This document shows, one piece after another, positions 1 to 8,332 of a stretch of DNA of 43,257 bases (its first letter is position 1; the number at the start of each line of letters is the position of its first letter). The stretch spans positions 1-43,257 of the forward strand of contig NZ_ANMO01000029.1 of NCBI RefSeq assembly GCF_000338295.1. Reading direction: 5' to 3'. Made by a program: the position numbers and the translations under genes. Under the pieces are notes generated by a model. That model saw only the letters and a program-made list of their open reading frames with translations, was not told the DNA's origin and did no database searches. This stretch comes from Rhodopirellula europaea 6C. GTDB lineage: Bacteria > Planctomycetota > Planctomycetia > Pirellulales > Pirellulaceae.

Positions 1-1
1 T

Positions 2-91
2 CAAGTGGTGGGATCCAATCCAAAGGCCAAAAGAGCGTATATGTTCGCTTTGGATTACCTTCGCATTGTCCCCGCTGGCGAAGCTGACTGA
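2..91 (+). CDS. C-terminal end of an unidentified protein (partial)
   Basis: Frame 2 is open from the window edge to a TGA at 89-91 and encodes 29 residues ending in LRIVPAGEAD. The composition (ALDYLRIVP near the end) looks like real protein, and the frame ends 41 bases before the convergent stop of the DUF1501 gene. The fragment is too short to assign a family, and chance openness of a 90-base frame cannot be excluded. It is listed only as a likely gene end. Confidence 0.3.
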   Translation, partial: QVVGSNPKAKRAYMFALDYLRIVPAGEAD

Positions 92-132
92 ATGAAGGCG
101 GCAATTGTGGCGTGTCCTTCTGGGACAGTTGC

Positions 133-1572
133 TCAGGCGAGAATCTCCTGGATGACTTTGCCGGCGACGTCTGTCAGTCGGTAGCTGCGACCGTTGTGGA
201 AGTACGTGAGTCGCTCGTGATCTAGACCGAGCAGGTGCAGGATCGTGGCGTGCAGATCGTTTACGCTGACTGGATTCTCAACGGCCTCGTATCCGATCTC
301 ATCGGTTTCGCCGTAGCTGACGCCACCTTTGATTCCGGCTCCCGCCATCCACTGCATGAAGCCTTTGGGATTGTGGTCACGTCCCTTGCCGTTTTGCGAG
401 ATCGGCATGCGGCCGAACTCGCCGCCCCAGATCACAAGGGTCGAATCGAGCAACCCGCGTTGTTCCAAATCGGAAAGCAGACCAGCGACGGGCACGTCCG
501 TCGCGGCGCAGTGATGGGTGTGGTTTTCTTCGAGGTTGTCGTGCGCGTCCCACTCGCCGTCACTGTAGACCTGCACGAACCGAACGCCGCTCTCAACAAG
601 TCGTCGTGCCATCAAGCACTTCGACCCAAACGATTTGGACCTGGGGTTGTCGATTCCGTACAGCTGCTGCGTCGCTTTCGTTTCTCGCGAAAGATCGACG
701 ACCTCGGTGGCTTCTTTCTGCATTCGAAACGCCAATTCGAATGATTGCATTCGGTTGGCGAACTCGGCATCTCGCGTGTGACGCCGCATGTGTTCGTCGT
801 TCAGCTTTGCCATCAAGTCGAGCTGTGCGACTTGGTCTTGTTTGGTGATTTGAGGTTGTCGTTTGAGGTTGAGAACCGGTGCACCTTGGGATCGGAAGAG
901 CGTGCCTTGAAAGGTTGATGGGAGAAAGCCTGCGCCCCAGTTGTGAGGTCCACCTTTGGCACCTTGTGTGTTGCCCATCACGACGTAGCCGGGAAGGTTT
1001 TGGTTTTCACTGCCCAGTCCATACGTCACCCAGGCTCCCGCGGTGGGGAATCCCGGGCGTGGCAGCCCGCTGTTGATTTGGTAAATCGCCGGGACGTGGT
1101 CGTTGGACTCGCTGTAGCACGATTTGATGAACGCCATCTTGTCGACGTGTTTCGCGACGTGGGTGTATTTGTCGCAAACCCACTGCCCGCTTTCGCCATG
1201 TTGTTGGAACGAAAACGGCGACTTCATCAGCGGTCCCGGGTTGCCAAAGAACGCTTGAATGTCGGTTGTGTCGCCTTCTCGTTTGTCGAGTTCGGGTTTG
1301 GGATCGAACATGTCGACTGAGCTGGGCGCACCTTCCATGAACAACCAAATGACCGACTTCACTTTCGCGGGGAAGTGGCCCGGTCGCGGTGCCAGCGAAG
1401 TGATGGGATCTGAGAGGTCATTCGTCGGTGGTTCGGCCAACAAATTCTGCTCGGACATCAAATTGGCCAGGCCGATCATTCCTGCACCGGCACCCGCCCG
1501 GCACAGCCACTCACGGCGGCTGAGCATGTTCGCGACGCGACCGCAGGGAAACAGTTGTGAATGATTGGTCAT
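133..1572 (-). CDS. DUF1501 family protein, Tat-exported
   Basis: This is a 479-residue protein of the DUF1501 family, a relative of the alkaline phosphatase/sulfatase fold that is abundant in Planctomycetota and almost always paired with a DUF1549/DUF1553 gene. The N-terminus carries a twin-arginine signal (SRREWL, residues 18-23) before a Gly/Ala-rich hydrophobic stretch, so export is expected. Typical family motifs are VIWLFMEGAPS near residue 75, VIWGGEFGRMP near 380, GRDHNP, and the ending VNDLHATILHLLGLDH. I chose the ATG at 1572 rather than an upstream in-frame codon at 1593 because GAGGCG lies about 8 bases before it. It follows the DUF1549/DUF1553 gene by 109 bases on the same strand. 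No biochemical function is established for the family. Confidence 0.93.
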   Translation of the reverse strand: MTNHSQLFPCGRVANMLSRREWLCRAGAGAGMIGLANLMSEQNLLAEPPTNDLSDPITSLAPRPGHFPAKVKSVIWLFMEGAPSSVDMFDPKPELDKREGDTTDIQAFFGNPGPLMKSPFSFQQHGESGQWVCDKYTHVAKHVDKMAFIKSCYSESNDHVPAIYQINSGLPRPGFPTAGAWVTYGLGSENQNLPGYVVMGNTQGAKGGPHNWGAGFLPSTFQGTLFRSQGAPVLNLKRQPQITKQDQVAQLDLMAKLNDEHMRRHTRDAEFANRMQSFELAFRMQKEATEVVDLSRETKATQQLYGIDNPRSKSFGSKCLMARRLVESGVRFVQVYSDGEWDAHDNLEENHTHHCAATDVPVAGLLSDLEQRGLLDSTLVIWGGEFGRMPISQNGKGRDHNPKGFMQWMAGAGIKGGVSYGETDEIGYEAVENPVSVNDLHATILHLLGLDHERLTYFHNGRSYRLTDVAGKVIQEILA

Positions 1573-1681
1573 TTTGGTTCGCCTCTGACTCAATGTAAGT
1601 TATTGAATGATGCGGTTGGTTGCCGGCGGTTGTTGAGTGGTTTCGGCGGGCTCGGAAGCCCATCGTACGGGGCCTTGAAAT

Positions 1682-4015
1682 TCAATCGATGTAGATGAAT
1701 TCATTGAGTCCGAACAACGACTGGCAAAAATCAGTCAGCGCTTCGATCCGCGAGTCTCGTTCCGCTCGGTCACTTCGTGCGTTGGCTTGTGCATCGATGA
1801 ACTGGATCGAGGTTTTCATTTCACTCTCAGTTGGCGAACGGGCGAACACCGTTTCGAAGGCATCTTCGATGACCGGCTGCGGTTGCCATTTCGCTGGGTG
1901 GGATCCACTGGCTTTCTTCTGAAGCAAAAGGTTTGCGAAGTCACGAGCCACGGTGCGGACAAAGCGATCATTGAGAATCACCATCGCTTGAGGTGCCACG
2001 GTCGTGTTCTGTCTTCGAGCACAACTGGTCATCAGGTCGGGCCGATCGAACGCTTGAAACATCGGATAAGGAATCAAACGTTTGTGGAACATGTAGACAC
2101 TTCGTCGCCGGGTCGTGGCGTCGTCGGGCGCGTTCTTGGGATAGCCTTCGCCTTGGATGTTTCTGGCCAGGTTGGCTTCCGGAGCGATGTAGGGCTTGTA
2201 ACCCGGTCCGCCGGCTTGCAGGTTGAGCGTGTCGCTGACGGCAAGCATCGCGTCACGCATCACTTCCGCTTCGAGACGCAGCGGATTCATCTTCCACAAC
2301 AGTTCATTGCCGAGGTCGATTTCCAAACCTCGTTCGTCAGTCGCATCCCGGGTGCTGGCTTGCTGCCAAACGGCACTGCCGAGAATTTCGCGGTGCAGAG
2401 TCTTGAGGCTCCAGCCACTCTCGACGAATGCGTTCGTCAGGTACTCAAGCAATTCAGGGTGTGACGGTGCGTCGCCATTGACGCCAAAGTCACCCGTCGT
2501 TTGCACCAGCCCCTTGCCGAAGTGATGGTGCCAAACTCGATTGACGATGACACGAGCCAGCAAAGCTCCGCCGCCGTGGTCAGTGTCGGTGATCCAATCG
2601 GCCAGGGCACGGCGCTGCAGCGTGCTCTTGGGTTCGCCGATTTCGTTGTAGGCTTCCTTGGCATTTCGCCAGTAGTCATGAGCGTCGGCGCCGGATGACA
2701 GCATGGCTGGGAACCCGATGTCGACTTCAATTTCGCGGTCGTAGAAATCACTTCGACGGAACAGCCAAGTCGTTTCACGTTCTTTGCCAAAGTCGCGAAA
2801 AAAGTATCCGTCTTTCCCACTGGGCAACTTGTCCGACACGCGATCGCCGCTGTGGAAGACGCCCAGCAGTTGGTAGTACTCTTTCGCCGAGAACGCATCG
2901 TATTTGTGATCGTGGCAGCGAGCGCAGGCGACCGTGATCCCAAGCATCCCAGACCCGAGTGTCGAAATCACATCGTCCAATTCGTTGTAGCGATTGGCGA
3001 GACGTTCACTTTCGAGAAACGAATCGGGCAGCTTGAACGACGTGCCGGCGGTCAGGAAGCCGGTGGCTGAAACGGCAGCGTCATTGTCCGGTTCGATTTC
3101 GTCGCCCGCGATTTGCCAACGGACGAATTGCTCGTAGGGCATGTCATCGTTGAAGGCTTGAACCACAAAGTCGCGGTAGTGATAGGCATGCGGTCGATTT
3201 TGGTCGGCTTCCTGGCCGTCGCTGTCTGCGTAGCGAGCCACGTCCAACCAATGTCTTCCCCAACGTTCGCCATAGCGGGTCGAACTCAATAGTTCATCGA
3301 TCAGATTTTGGACCGCCGTCTTCGAGTCTACCGAATGGACATCAACAAACTCCGACGTTTGTTCCTGGGTCGGAGGCAATCCAACCAGGTCAAAGTACAA
3401 GCGTCGTACCAGAGTTCTCGCATCGGCCGGTTTCGCGGGGCGGATTCCAGCGTCATCCAATCGCCGCTTGATAAACAAATCGATCGGGCTCTTGGACCAG
3501 TTGTCGTGGGACGAACGTGTTGGCGGGACGACATTTTGCAGTCGTTGAAACGCCCAGTGCGTTTTTGCTCGATCCATTTTGGGATCGATGACGTCGGCGT
3601 CGTCTGGCCAAATTGCACCTTGATCGATCCAAGCACGAAGCAGGCTGACTTGTTCTTTGGTCAGCGGCTCGGATCCTTCCGGCGGCATCAACGCGTTGTC
3701 TTTCCCGCCGGACACCAAGTCGATGAGCAAGCTGTCTTCGCTGTTGCCCGCGAGGATGACTTCGTCGCTGTCTCCACCTTTGAATGCCTTGGCTTTGATT
3801 CCAAGGTTCAAGCCGCCTTCTTCCGTTGTCCCAGCGTGGCACTCGTAACAGTTGTCGCGAAGGATCGGTTGGATATCGCGGACAAAGTCGATTTGGCCGG
3901 AGTGATGTTGCAGATCAGAATGCGGTAATTCTGCATCGTTGGCCAGGCCAACGCTGCCGAGCGAGAAGAAACAAAACGCGATGAAAAGCGATCGAAAACC
4001 AAACGGAAAGATCAT
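1682..4015 (-). CDS. PSCyt1 / DUF1549 / DUF1553 secreted cytochrome-like protein
   Basis: This 777-residue protein has a signal peptide (residues 1-25) and one haem-binding CxxCH site (C56, C59, H60) in a planctomycete-type cytochrome c domain (PSCyt1). A DUF1549 region (about 160-380, with RRLYFDLVGLPPT and ERWGRHWLDVARYADSDG) and a C-terminal DUF1553 region (about 500-770, with ARVIVNRVWHHHFGKGLV and ending in QSLFGLNEFIYID) follow. The layout is the usual full-length one. The ATG at 4015 starts the signal peptide; an 18-codon upstream extension is not convincing. It forms a two-gene unit with the DUF1501 gene. Such pairs are thought to act in the periplasm, perhaps in carbohydrate oxidation, but this is not proven. 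Confidence 0.93.
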   Translation of the reverse strand: MIFPFGFRSLFIAFCFFSLGSVGLANDAELPHSDLQHHSGQIDFVRDIQPILRDNCYECHAGTTEEGGLNLGIKAKAFKGGDSDEVILAGNSEDSLLIDLVSGGKDNALMPPEGSEPLTKEQVSLLRAWIDQGAIWPDDADVIDPKMDRAKTHWAFQRLQNVVPPTRSSHDNWSKSPIDLFIKRRLDDAGIRPAKPADARTLVRRLYFDLVGLPPTQEQTSEFVDVHSVDSKTAVQNLIDELLSSTRYGERWGRHWLDVARYADSDGQEADQNRPHAYHYRDFVVQAFNDDMPYEQFVRWQIAGDEIEPDNDAAVSATGFLTAGTSFKLPDSFLESERLANRYNELDDVISTLGSGMLGITVACARCHDHKYDAFSAKEYYQLLGVFHSGDRVSDKLPSGKDGYFFRDFGKERETTWLFRRSDFYDREIEVDIGFPAMLSSGADAHDYWRNAKEAYNEIGEPKSTLQRRALADWITDTDHGGGALLARVIVNRVWHHHFGKGLVQTTGDFGVNGDAPSHPELLEYLTNAFVESGWSLKTLHREILGSAVWQQASTRDATDERGLEIDLGNELLWKMNPLRLEAEVMRDAMLAVSDTLNLQAGGPGYKPYIAPEANLARNIQGEGYPKNAPDDATTRRRSVYMFHKRLIPYPMFQAFDRPDLMTSCARRQNTTVAPQAMVILNDRFVRTVARDFANLLLQKKASGSHPAKWQPQPVIEDAFETVFARSPTESEMKTSIQFIDAQANARSDRAERDSRIEALTDFCQSLFGLNEFIYID

Positions 4016-4237
4016 CGGATATTCCGTCCTGAGGGGAGGAGATGGGCGGGATGCTGAACGCCAACACAACTCAATGCGTCAGGCGTTGAACGATGCGTTT
4101 ATGGCGGACCGAGTCACCGTGGTGGGGTGTTACGGTGCCGGTGTGAGGTTAGAGGATAGATGATCGCGACCTCGTTGCCATTCGCAGACGCGCAAATCAC
4201 TTTCGATTTTTCGTTCAGGAGTGTCGTCTGCGAATGT

Positions 4238-5440
4238 TCATGTCGCGTGGTTTTGACGTCGGTATTCGCCCGGTGTGGTTCCAAAGTGCTGGCGGAAAGC
4301 TTGTGACAAAGACGCTCCGGTCGCGAATCCAGATTCGTATGCAATCGTTGAAATGGGTTTGTCTGAATCCAATAACAATCGTCCGACGTGAGACATGCGA
4401 ACGCGACGAATCTCTTCGGCCGGGCTGCGATTGAGTTCCGCGCGAAAACGTTGTTCCAGCCTTCTTCGTGAGATTGGAAATGTTTGCAACAGGTCGGCAA
4501 CGGTGATGCCGTCGCGAGCTCGATCACGAATGAACCGCAAGACTTCCGCGATTTCATCGTCCGGCATGGCGAGGATATCGGTCGAATGACGCCCGCGAAC
4601 TTGAAGCGGCGGAATGAGGGTTTCGCGTTTTGGCGTGGCACTCCCGCTCATCATCTTTGACAACATCTGCGAAGCCGTTTCACCGAGTTGGTGACTGGCC
4701 AATTCAACCGCCGAGATCTGCGGCGACGCAACGTTGCACAGGAGTTCGTCGTCGTCTCCCGAAAGCACCGCGACTTCGTCGGGAATTTGAATCGAGTCGA
4801 CTGAACAGATCTCGACCAGTTGCCTGGCCGGATAGGGATCCGCAGCGAAGATTCCCAGCGGACGCGGCAAAGTCGACAACCATCGGCGGACGTTGGAATA
4901 GTTGGTCAACCATCCCGCGGTGTCGTCACGGGTGGCTTCGTACATTGCACACTGATACCCGCCAGCGGCGACGGCATCTGCAAAGGCGATGGATCGCACG
5001 TCGGAGTATCGACCGATTGGGGGTGCATAGCAGGCAAAGTGAGTCAGCCCTCGATCGCGAAGATGCTCAAAGGCCATCTTTGCGCGGGCCGCGTCATCGG
5101 TCGCGACTCGTCCGAACCAATCGGCCTTTGGGATCATGATTCCAACATCCACCACCGGTAGGTTCAGACTTTTTACATGGCGGACAGAAGAGGCGGTTCG
5201 CAATGAAGCGATGATGCCGTCGCCGTTCCAAACCTTTGGCAAACGCAGGCGACCTTGGGCGTCACGAGGTGAGATCAGAACTGTCCAACCGCTTGAATGA
5301 CCGAACCGGCAAATCGCTTCGACCACGTTGCGACCCCAAGAGTCATCGGTCTCAACAAGAATGCCAACATGTCGTGGTCGTTTCGTGGTTGTCACGGGGC
5401 CTGATCCCAAGGGCGGTCCAAGGTTTTTTGCGATGCGCAT
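4238..5440 (-). CDS. XylR-like AraC family transcriptional regulator
   Basis: This 400-residue cytoplasmic regulator has an N-terminal periplasmic-binding-protein-like ligand domain (about 15-280; begins HVGILVETDDSWGRNVVEAI, later EVAVLSGDDDELLC) and a C-terminal AraC-type double helix-turn-helix (about 290-395; SRRRLEQRFRAELNRSP, then IAYESGFATGASLSQAFRQHFG). This is the architecture of the xylose operon regulator XylR, a LacI-like sensor fused to an AraC DNA-binding domain. The ATG at 5440 is preferred over a TTG at 5461; neither has a strong ribosome-binding site. The gene is divergent from the threonate dehydrogenase-like gene (5607), and a palindrome (5455-5468) lies just upstream. The ligand is unknown, probably a sugar or sugar acid. 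Confidence 0.9.
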   Translation of the reverse strand: MRIAKNLGPPLGSGPVTTTKRPRHVGILVETDDSWGRNVVEAICRFGHSSGWTVLISPRDAQGRLRLPKVWNGDGIIASLRTASSVRHVKSLNLPVVDVGIMIPKADWFGRVATDDAARAKMAFEHLRDRGLTHFACYAPPIGRYSDVRSIAFADAVAAGGYQCAMYEATRDDTAGWLTNYSNVRRWLSTLPRPLGIFAADPYPARQLVEICSVDSIQIPDEVAVLSGDDDELLCNVASPQISAVELASHQLGETASQMLSKMMSGSATPKRETLIPPLQVRGRHSTDILAMPDDEIAEVLRFIRDRARDGITVADLLQTFPISRRRLEQRFRAELNRSPAEEIRRVRMSHVGRLLLDSDKPISTIAYESGFATGASLSQAFRQHFGTTPGEYRRQNHAT

Positions 5441-5454
5441 TAGCGTAGCAGAAG

Positions 5455-5468
5455 TGCGCAACTGCGCA
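5455..5468. promoter_or_regulatory. Candidate operator: doubled TGCGCA palindrome
   Basis: The sequence TGCGCA-AC-TGCGCA consists of two copies of a self-complementary hexamer, so it is both a direct and an inverted repeat. It lies 14 bases upstream of the XylR-like regulator start (5440), in the 166-base divergent gap to the gene at 5607. Its position suits an operator for autoregulation or divergent control. This is inferred from symmetry and position only. Confidence 0.35.
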
Positions 5469-5554
5469 GGGTTGGAAGGGAGGTCTCACCTACAATTCTT
5501 TCCGAGCGTTTGCTTCTCTGCGTGAACGCCAATCAATCATTCACCGCGCGTTAT

Positions 5555-5570
5555 CCTGTCTCGAGGCAGG
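5555..5570 (+). promoter_or_regulatory. Short hairpin/palindrome in the leader of the dehydrogenase gene
   Basis: CCTGTC-TCGA-GGCAGG can form a 6-bp stem (one G.U pair as RNA) with a TCGA loop, and is a near-perfect DNA palindrome. It ends 36 bases before the start codon at 5607. It could be an operator half-site pair or a leader hairpin; no function can be read from it. Confidence 0.25.
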
Positions 5571-5606
5571 AACCAACGTCAAACAACACCGACGAGAAAG
5601 ACATCA

Positions 5607-6506
5607 ATGACCACTGCCGCGAAGATTGCTGTGATTGGTTTGGGAGCGATGGGGTACGGCATGGCCAAGTCCTGTTTGCGGGCCGGACATGAGGTTTGGG
5701 GCGCAGACATCTCGCCTGATCCAGTCGAGCGATTTCGCGCCGAAGGTGGCCAGCCCGGCGACCTCAAGGACGTCGCTGAGACGCTGGACATCGTTGTCGT
5801 TTCTGTCCTCAACGCCGATCAGACATCGGCGGTTTTGTTCGGTCCCGACGGAGTGGCACGCATGATGAAAGAGGGCAGCGTCGTGATCGCCTGCGCGACC
5901 GTGGCTCCTGACTTTGCCCGTGAGATGGCCAGTCGGTGCAACGATTGCGGACTGCATTACTTGGACGCTCCGATTTCCGGTGGCGCGGCCAAGTCCGCCA
6001 AGGGACAACTCTCGATCATGGCGGCTGGTTCTGAGAAAGCGTTTGAGGTGGCGCAGCCCGCACTGGACGCGATGGCCGAAAACGTATTCCGGCTCGGCGA
6101 GGTTGGTGCAGGTTCGGCCATGAAGGCGGTCAACCAACTGCTGGCGGGAGTTCACATCGCTGCGATGGCGGAAGCCATGACGTTTGGCATGACCCAAGGC
6201 GTGTCACCGGAAAAGTTTCTGGAGGTGATCCCGCAGTGTGCCGGGACCAGTTGGATGCTTGAGAACCGCGGGCCGCACGTTGCCGCCGGCGACTACACAC
6301 CGCTGAGCCAAGTGAACATCTGGCCGAAGGACCTGGGCATCGTTTTGGACATCGCTCGGGATGCGAAGTTCAGTGCTCCGTTGACCGCCGCGGCGCTGCA
6401 GCAGTTCCTGGCCGCCGCGGGAATGGGGTTGGGCGCCGAAGACGACGCGGCTGTCGCGAAAGTCTACGCTCGCAACGCGAGTCTGGACCTGCCGGGGGAT
6501 GATTGA
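5607..6506 (+). CDS. ltnD: L-threonate dehydrogenase-like 3-hydroxyacid dehydrogenase
   Basis: This 299-residue cytosolic NAD-dependent dehydrogenase belongs to the 3-hydroxyisobutyrate dehydrogenase superfamily. It has an N-terminal Rossmann motif GLGAMG (residues 11-16), the substrate-binding DAPISGG (120-126), and the catalytic lysine in MKAVNQ (K173). The stretches GYGMAKS, RAGHEVWGAD and GDYTPLSQVNIWPKDLGIV are those of the LtnD branch, which oxidises L-threonate to 2-oxo-tetronate. The usual next genes of that route (a kinase and an aldolase or isomerase) are absent here, so the substrate is inferred. It is divergent from a XylR-like regulator that may control it. The start is preceded by a weak GAGAAAG. 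A tartronate semialdehyde reductase or another hydroxyacid dehydrogenase is the alternative. Confidence 0.85.
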   Translation: MTTAAKIAVIGLGAMGYGMAKSCLRAGHEVWGADISPDPVERFRAEGGQPGDLKDVAETLDIVVVSVLNADQTSAVLFGPDGVARMMKEGSVVIACATVAPDFAREMASRCNDCGLHYLDAPISGGAAKSAKGQLSIMAAGSEKAFEVAQPALDAMAENVFRLGEVGAGSAMKAVNQLLAGVHIAAMAEAMTFGMTQGVSPEKFLEVIPQCAGTSWMLENRGPHVAAGDYTPLSQVNIWPKDLGIVLDIARDAKFSAPLTAAALQQFLAAAGMGLGAEDDAAVAKVYARNASLDLPGDD

Positions 6507-6636
6507 CTCAAGCGGTTGTGCCGTTTTACTTCACCCTCCCTTCGGTGCAGTCCAGGAATAACTTGGCATCCGCAATCAGAGCGTCAATGATGACGGCTTG
6601 TCGACGCAGTCCTCAACGACGTTTCAACGCATGGAG

Positions 6637-6656
6637 GATGGGCACCCTTGCCCGTC
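6637..6656. repeat. Hairpin repeat, 8-bp stem
   Basis: GATGGGCA-CCCT-TGCCCGTC forms an 8-bp stem with one G.U or mismatched pair and a 4-base loop. It is the first of the hairpins between the convergent genes. Confidence 0.45.
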
Positions 6657-6716
6657 AGTGTCGGCCAAGACCGCCCATCACAACCCGAAGCGTGAGCGAG
6701 GGACGCCCCCAACTCC

Positions 6717-6739
6717 CATGACGGCCCCATCCGGGGCGA
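6717..6739. repeat. Copy 1 of a 23-base hairpin repeat
   Basis: The 23-base unit begins CATGACGGCCCC and ends TCCGGGGCGA. It contains the hairpin GCCCC-ATCC-GGGGC (6724-6737) and recurs at 6789-6811 with a single base difference. Confidence 0.6.
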
Positions 6740-6763
6740 CCGTTTGTTTTCCGGACTCAGTGT

Positions 6764-6783
6764 CTCGGGGCTACCGCCCCGAG
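6764..6783. repeat. Perfect 8-bp hairpin between the two repeat copies
   Basis: CTCGGGGC-TACC-GCCCCGAG is a perfect 8-bp inverted repeat with a 4-base loop. It lies between the two copies of the 23-base unit. GC-rich arms and a fixed 4-base loop are shared with its neighbours, suggesting one repeat family. Confidence 0.55.
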
Positions 6784-6788
6784 CTAAG

Positions 6789-6811
6789 CATGACGGCCCC
6801 GTCCGGGGCGA
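6789..6811. repeat. Copy 2 of a 23-base hairpin repeat
   Basis: This unit is identical to 6717-6739 except for G instead of A in the loop (GCCCC-GTCC-GGGGC). The direct orientation and 72-base spacing suggest local duplication or repeated insertion of a small element. Confidence 0.6.
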
Positions 6812-6913
6812 AACCCAGGCGCCAGCCAGCGATACAGCACCAGAAAACTGCACGACCTGCTTCGTTTCGGGAGAAGTGGATGATGAATAAGCGACACGCG
6901 AAGCATCAGAGTA

Positions 6914-6935
6914 GAACAGTTGTCCTCAACTGTTC
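6914..6935. repeat. Perfect 9-bp hairpin
   Basis: GAACAGTTG-TCCT-CAACTGTTC is a perfect 9-bp inverted repeat with a 4-base loop. It lies about 155 bases beyond the stop codon of the last gene of the sulfatase operon and could end its transcript, though no T-run follows. Confidence 0.5.
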
Positions 6936-7089
6936 CGTCGGGCAACTCTCAACGGCCAAGCCCAGGTTCAATCATTTCCATCTGCAAGCATTCGCATCAC
7001 GCTGCTCGACGACATCAACCAACCACGCGAACATTTCGAGACAAATGTTCGACTCTGTTTCCCATACCCGATCATTCCTGCCGAGCGGC

Positions 7090-8331
7090 TTAGAAAGCCG
7101 TTTTGATCTCTTCCAGCGACACGCCGAGCAGATGTTGAGCGAGTGGTTGGAGGTCCTCTTCGGTGCCGTGAATGTGGAACGTTCTCTGCACGTGTTTCAT
7201 GGTGCCGCCAGGTGGCAATGCCGCGGCAGGTGAGGACGTTTCCAATTCGTAGAACGGACCGAGTGGTGGCTTGTTCGGTTCGGGCGATCCGTCGTTGTAG
7301 GAATTGATGACATCGCCGGCGTACGGTTTGTCTTGCAGTTCCCACATCGAATTGACGAACCCGTGCGGCGAGTCCTGCACGTTGTAGGTGACGATGTTCA
7401 GTACTCTTCCCGCGGCATCGTAACTGCCCGCAATGCCTTTGGATCGTTCTGGGGAGATGCCGATTTTGCCTCGACGAGTTCCATCGCCACGGAAGAACAG
7501 TTCTTGCTCCTCGACCCTCAGGTAGTCCGGTGGGACCTCGCCAAAGTAGGCGTCGTTGACCTTGGGGCCGAGTTCTTCTTCATCACCGGAGCGAAAGGGA
7601 ATGACGACGGTTGTTGCGGGCGAAGGGTTGTACATGCCGAGGATCCAAATCGAGAGCAAACCCGTTTCGCTCTTCCAGGGATTCTCGCCCGTGTTGGTGA
7701 TTCGATTGTCGGTTTCGTAACCCACGACGCGAAGATCGTCACCCAACTCAACCTGCAATTGGTCAGCGGCTTCTTGAGGGCTGAGCAGTTTGATTGTGCG
7801 ATCGATACCGACGTTGAATTTCGTGCCACTGTGGTTGGTCAGTTTCGCTGAGTGACTGAATTTGGCGGAGACGTCTGTTTGCTCGACCAGTTCGTAAGTC
7901 TCGGTGTCGATCGCCGGAGGTGTCGTCCAGTCCGAGAACTCGAATTGAGTTCCGGGATCGAAGAACAGTCCGTACTGCCCACCTTCCGGCCCGAGCCAGA
8001 AACGTTCTTCACCGCCGAAGATGTAAATGTGTTCTTCGAGTTTGCCTGTTCTTTCGTCCTCGGAAAGGAAGCCTTGCTTGATGACCGGGCGATTGATCCA
8101 GCCAAAGCTTGGGCCGGTGTTGCGATCAAACGTGCTGGTCATCACCCGGCCTTGGTAGGCCGGCGCCACGGCGACCGCAGCATCACCGCGATGCAGCAGA
8201 ACCACATCGGTGTGTTCTTTCATGAAGGCCACGTCATCGGCGAACCCGTCCACCGCGGTGGCTGATTCAGGAAAGAGACTCATGGTTGCTACCACCAATC
8301 CTGCAAGCTTTGTGAAAGGCGTGTTCTTCAT
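7090..8331 (-). CDS. DUF6786-like secreted protein
   Basis: This 413-residue protein has a signal peptide (about residues 1-26, ending ESATA). The body matches what I recall of DUF6786, a beta-rich family of planctomycetes and Bacteroidota. Landmarks are VAVAPAYQGRVMTST, SFGWINR, an FGGEERFWLGPEGGQ stretch (about 105-120), and ITNTGENPW. The fold may resemble galactose mutarotase-like beta-sandwiches; that is a guess from the pattern. The ATG at 8331 lies one base after the TGA of the GH117-like gene (TGAGATG), so translation is probably coupled; a 68-codon upstream extension is an artefact. As last gene of the sulfatase operon it probably binds or processes a carbohydrate product. Confidence 0.8.
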   Translation of the reverse strand: MKNTPFTKLAGLVVATMSLFPESATAVDGFADDVAFMKEHTDVVLLHRGDAAVAVAPAYQGRVMTSTFDRNTGPSFGWINRPVIKQGFLSEDERTGKLEEHIYIFGGEERFWLGPEGGQYGLFFDPGTQFEFSDWTTPPAIDTETYELVEQTDVSAKFSHSAKLTNHSGTKFNVGIDRTIKLLSPQEAADQLQVELGDDLRVVGYETDNRITNTGENPWKSETGLLSIWILGMYNPSPATTVVIPFRSGDEEELGPKVNDAYFGEVPPDYLRVEEQELFFRGDGTRRGKIGISPERSKGIAGSYDAAGRVLNIVTYNVQDSPHGFVNSMWELQDKPYAGDVINSYNDGSPEPNKPPLGPFYELETSSPAAALPPGGTMKHVQRTFHIHGTEEDLQPLAQHLLGVSLEEIKTAF

Positions 8332-8332
8332 C

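Larger units (their letters stand above)
6507..7089. other. Gene-free stretch with clustered hairpin repeats between convergent genes
   Basis: This 583-base region separates the 3' ends of the plus-strand dehydrogenase gene and the minus-strand sulfatase operon. I see no credible gene. It holds at least five short hairpins (6637-6656, 6724-6737, 6764-6783, 6796-6809, 6914-6935), two of them in a duplicated 23-base unit. The composition resembles REP/BIME-like intergenic repeats. Several hairpins could act as bidirectional transcription terminators, but none is followed by a clear T-run. Confidence 0.6.

Noticed and set aside
6717-6811. Possible CRISPR-like repeat pair
   Set aside because: Only two copies with hairpin structure and a 49-base interval that itself contains a hairpin; no array and no cas genes.
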